From positions 1-7,593 of the forward strand of contig JBFGJY010000089.1 in assembly GCA_041576975.1 (NCBI GenBank): a stretch of DNA of 7,593 bases, written 5' to 3'. A program made the translations under genes and the position numbers. This DNA comes from JBFGJY01 sp041576975 (lineage in GTDB: Bacteria; Pseudomonadota; Gammaproteobacteria; UBA4575). The notes under the pieces are model-generated. The model searched no databases, was not told the DNA's origin, and worked only from the letters and a program-made list of their open reading frames with translations. Of the stretch, positions 5,980-7,593 are shown piece after piece; the first letter of the stretch is position 1, and each line of letters starts with the position of its first letter.

Positions 5980-6010
5980 TGATACGCTTTGGGTCGAAAG
6001 CGGTCATTCG
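5980..6010 (+). repeat. Intergenic 31-bp palindromic repeat, copy 6
   Basis: The core CGCTTTGGGTCGAAAGCG is intact, but the outer left arm is degenerate (TGATA instead of ATGTC) and the tail is TTCG. It starts one base after the TAA of the CBS-domain gene, so its left arm may have been eroded by, or inserted against, the gene end. Confidence 0.65.
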
Positions 6011-6109
6011 TGATTAATTATAAGGGCACAGCAGCAGACATAACAGTCTGATAGAAAGTCGCCATCTTTTTTGAAACACTACCGTTATTTTATCTCATTG
6101 GAGTTTGTT

Positions 6110-6466
6110 ATGGCTGTAAAAACGAAGAAGAAGAGGTTAACAAAGAAAACCACAATAGCCAGCGTTAAACAGGAATTGACTGCCTTAAGAAAGGTGGCAA
6201 GGGAACAGTCTATAGTTTTGAAAAAGGCGACTGCAAAAGAAACGGTTGCCTTGGAAAAAAAGATAGCTCAAATAAAAGTGAAGAGTAAGAGAGAAGCAGC
6301 AGCCCTGAAGAAAAGGCTTATTGCTGCAGAGAAAAAAGCTGAGGTGGAGATTGCTGCATTGAAAAAGGCATACGCTGCATCAAAGAAAGCATACACTGCG
6401 TCAAAGAAAAAAGTAACAAAGAAAAAGGTGGTAAAGAGGAAATCAAAAACCAGAACGAAAGGTTAG
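6110..6466 (+). CDS. Lysine-rich histone H1-like coiled-coil protein
   Basis: I start at ATG 6110, which has GGAG 6 bases upstream, rather than at a TTG at 6071. This gives 118 residues. The protein is extremely basic, with about 34 lysines and 7 arginines. The N-terminus is a lysine cluster (AVKTKKKRLTKKT). Residues about 18-99 form a predicted long charged helix with heptad-like Leu/Ile spacing (TALRKVAREQSIVLKKA, AAALKKRLIAAEKKAEVEIA), and the tail is again Lys/Arg-rich (KKKVTKKKVVKRKSKTRTKG). This composition resembles bacterial histone H1-like nucleoid proteins, so binding to DNA or RNA is likely by inference; there is no enzymatic motif. Inside it is a 21-base tandem duplication encoding KAYAASK/KAYTASK. 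Confidence 0.7.
   Translation: MAVKTKKKRLTKKTTIASVKQELTALRKVAREQSIVLKKATAKETVALEKKIAQIKVKSKREAAALKKRLIAAEKKAEVEIAALKKAYAASKKAYTASKKKVTKKKVVKRKSKTRTKG
6365..6406 (+). repeat. 21-bp tandem duplication inside the H1-like gene
   Basis: Two adjacent 21-base units (6365-6385 and 6386-6406) differ at three positions and encode KAYAASK then KAYTASK. Lysine/alanine-rich tails of H1-like proteins often grow and shrink by such in-frame duplications. Confidence 0.7.
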
Positions 6467-6552
6467 TAATTAAACACTTATTCATGTGTTAGATTGAATC
6501 CTCAGCCCATTCTACAATCAAATCGCTTTGAAACAATAGTTGACGAATCGTT

Positions 6553-6583
6553 ATGTCCGCTTTGGGTCGTTAGCGGTCATTCA
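6553..6583 (+). repeat. Intergenic 31-bp palindromic repeat, copy 7
   Basis: ATGTCCGCTTTGGG and TCGTTAGCGGTCATTCA make this nearly identical to copy 5. It lies 87 bases after the H1-like gene stop and forms a direct pair with copy 8. Confidence 0.75.
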
Positions 6584-6611
6584 ACTATAAGAATCCTGTA
6601 AATTCCATTCT

Positions 6612-6642
6612 ATGTCTGCTTTCGGCCAAAAGCGGACATTCA
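6612..6642 (+). repeat. Intergenic 31-bp palindromic repeat, copy 8
   Basis: ATGTCTGCTTT and AAAGCGGACAT flank the centre CGGCCA, giving an 11-pair stem with one T-G wobble, then TCA. It belongs with copy 3 to the more symmetrical subtype (ACAT right arm, CGGCC centre), unlike copies 4, 5 and 7 (GGGTCG centre). Confidence 0.75.
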
Positions 6643-6672
6643 CTATCCACACAAATCTAATCATTTAGGCAC

Positions 6673-6687
6673 CATATCAGAGATATG
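6673..6687. promoter_or_regulatory. Small perfect inverted repeat, possible operator
   Basis: CATATC-AGA-GATATG is a perfect 6-3-6 inverted repeat about 150 bases upstream of the ATC hydrolase-like start. The size suits a transcription factor half-site pair, but there is no other support. Confidence 0.25.
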
Positions 6688-6745
6688 AAAGTCATTCTTA
6701 CCGTCTCTTCCTACAGATTAATTATTTTTATCATTTGGAGATTTG

Positions 6746-6796
6746 ATGTTCCTAAGTATTGATGCACCTCAAATTAATAATATGGAAGTGCATTAA
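6746..6796 (+). CDS. Putative 16-residue leader peptide
   Basis: ATG at 6746 with GGAG 5 bases upstream opens a frame encoding MFLSIDAPQINNMEVH and stops at TAA 6794-6796, 40 bases before the next gene. The ribosome binding site is better than that of the downstream gene. The stop codon lies in the right arm of the 6759-6796 hairpin, so translation of the frame would affect that structure. It may be a leader peptide; a chance frame is not excluded. Confidence 0.3.
   Translation: MFLSIDAPQINNMEVH
6759..6796 (+). promoter_or_regulatory. Hairpin overlapping the leader frame
   Basis: TTGATGCAC (6759-6767) pairs with GTGCATTAA (6788-6796) in a 9-pair stem with one G-T wobble and a 20-base loop. 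There is no T-tract, so it is not a simple terminator. Its position inside the short frame suggests, at most, translational control of the next gene. Confidence 0.3.
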
Positions 6797-6836
6797 ATTC
6801 TAAACAGTGAAAAGCTTTAAATTAATAGGCAAATAA

Positions 6837-7593
6837 ATGTCTGATCAAATTATTGGTTATTACAGCTCACGTAAAGAGAAGCTTCTGAAGGATTTCGACA
6901 AAACTTGTTCATTGATGAAAGACCGAATGGCAGCACATTACGGCGAAGGTTTCACAAGTATTTTGTTAAAAGAAATGCGCAAAGAATATAAAAAACTAAT
7001 TCCTGAAATCCCTTACATTAAAGGAGTACGAGCGTTGTTTCTGAATACATTTCTTATTGGTACAGCTCAAGAACTTGCAGTCTATAAAGCAATGAAGAAC
7101 CATGGGAAGCCACCTTCAGAGGCTTGGGAATTGTGTCACCAAGCAATTCGTTTACGAAGTGAAACCGTTCCTAAATGGAAACGTTGGCTATTGAGACGGC
7201 TCATGTTTTCAAACTTCGTTAGAAAAGTTCTGGCGAGGAGAGCAAGTACTCACCAAAAAGGCCGTTTTGGTGATTTTGAGATCGAGTACCTTGTGGGCAA
7301 AGGAGACGATTTTGATATAGGTGTCAATTACCATAGATGTGGAAATTATAATTTTGCAATGCAACATGGGGGTGCAGAATTTGCTCCTTATATCTGTATG
7401 TCAGATATTGCTTTAAGCGATGCACTGGGATGGGGTCTTACGCGTACACAAACGCTTGCTGATGGTTGTAGTTATTGTGATTTTCGTTTCAAGAAAGGAG
7501 CAACAACCAATATTTCATCAAAAACGCCTGAAGTACAGAATACTATTACGAAAATACGAGATAACGAGATTCAACAAAAGTCTCAAAACATTA
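6837..7593 (+). CDS. ATC hydrolase family protein, 3' end cut by window
   Basis: The frame starts at ATG 6837 (weak AGG ribosome binding site 7 bases upstream) and stays open for 252 codons to the window edge. Residues about 158-221 carry the features of the L-2-amino-thiazoline-4-carboxylic acid hydrolase family: DIGVNYHRCGNYNFAM, EFAPYICMSDIALSDALG, then RTQTLADGCSYCDFRFKKG. The founding enzyme opens the thiazoline ring to N-carbamoyl-cysteine in bacterial L-cysteine formation. The family is broad, and most members have no known substrate, so that reaction is not assumed here. The N-terminal half (about 1-140) is helical and basic (KWKRWLLRRLM), with no signal peptide, so the protein is probably cytoplasmic. 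Known members are about 220-260 residues long, so most of the gene is probably present. Confidence 0.78.
   Translation, partial: MSDQIIGYYSSRKEKLLKDFDKTCSLMKDRMAAHYGEGFTSILLKEMRKEYKKLIPEIPYIKGVRALFLNTFLIGTAQELAVYKAMKNHGKPPSEAWELCHQAIRLRSETVPKWKRWLLRRLMFSNFVRKVLARRASTHQKGRFGDFEIEYLVGKGDDFDIGVNYHRCGNYNFAMQHGGAEFAPYICMSDIALSDALGWGLTRTQTLADGCSYCDFRFKKGATTNISSKTPEVQNTITKIRDNEIQQKSQNI

Larger units (their letters stand above)
6467..6836. other. Spacer with paired repeats and a putative leader region
   Basis: This 370-base stretch holds repeat copies 7 and 8 (59 bases apart, same orientation), a small perfect inverted repeat (6673-6687), and a 16-codon frame with a good ribosome binding site (6746-6796) overlapping a 9-pair hairpin just before the ATC hydrolase-like gene. 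No RNA gene or longer frame is recognised. Confidence 0.6.

Noticed and set aside
1149..6642. CRISPR array or integron attC array formed by the 31-bp repeats
   Set aside because: Spacing is irregular (59 bases to over 1.7 kb), copies are separated by whole genes, and the hairpins lack attC core sites, so neither explanation fits.

Overview
The window looks like the chromosome of an AT-rich, Gram-negative gammaproteobacterium, probably aquatic or marine. The reasons are a periplasmic YcbB/LdtD-type L,D-transpeptidase, a secreted c556-like cytochrome, lipoprotein and signal-peptide genes, and a dense population of short intergenic palindromes. The species cannot be named from sequence alone. 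Most genes stand alone or in very short units, on alternating strands, with unusually roomy and repeat-rich spacers.

Layout. Positions 1-137 hold the 3' end of an unrecognised plus-strand gene. It converges with, and overlaps by 3 bases, a minus-strand gene (134-418) broken by an in-frame amber codon. A 37-residue single-membrane-span protein (492-605, minus) and a small secreted cysteine-containing protein (872-1108, plus) follow. The largest gene is the L,D-transpeptidase (1193-2749, minus). A repeat-bearing divergent spacer separates it from a short MscS-family channel (3247-3858, plus). Next comes a minus-strand group: a CXXCH cytochrome (4054-4554), a zinc-type HIT hydrolase (4685-5071) and a lipoprotein-like gene (5109-5345) interrupted by an in-frame ochre codon. 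The right part is plus-strand: a two-CBS-domain protein (5532-5978), a lysine-rich histone H1-like protein (6110-6466), and the first 252 codons of an L-2-amino-thiazoline-4-carboxylate (ATC) hydrolase family protein (6837 to the window end).

Two things stand out beyond the genes. First, a GC-rich 79-base element at 3970-4048 directly follows the cytochrome stop codon and has the architecture of an integron attC site: inverted TATAAC/GTTATA cores, unpaired spacers, and an L-box stem with one extrahelical base on the expected side. No second attC and no integrase are visible, so it would be a lone site marking the cytochrome gene as a possible former cassette. Second, eight copies of a 31-base imperfect palindrome are scattered between genes, all in the same orientation whatever the direction of the flanking genes. 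Four of them lie within about 15 bases of a stop codon.

The genes do not form one obvious pathway. Several concern the envelope (L,D-transpeptidase, mechanosensitive channel, periplasmic cytochrome, small secreted or membrane proteins). The CBS and H1-like pair may concern adenylate sensing and nucleoid structure. I see no coherent new multi-gene system. The best leads are the attC-like site, the oriented repeat family, the two genes with single in-frame stops, and a possible leader-peptide/hairpin arrangement before the ATC hydrolase-like gene.
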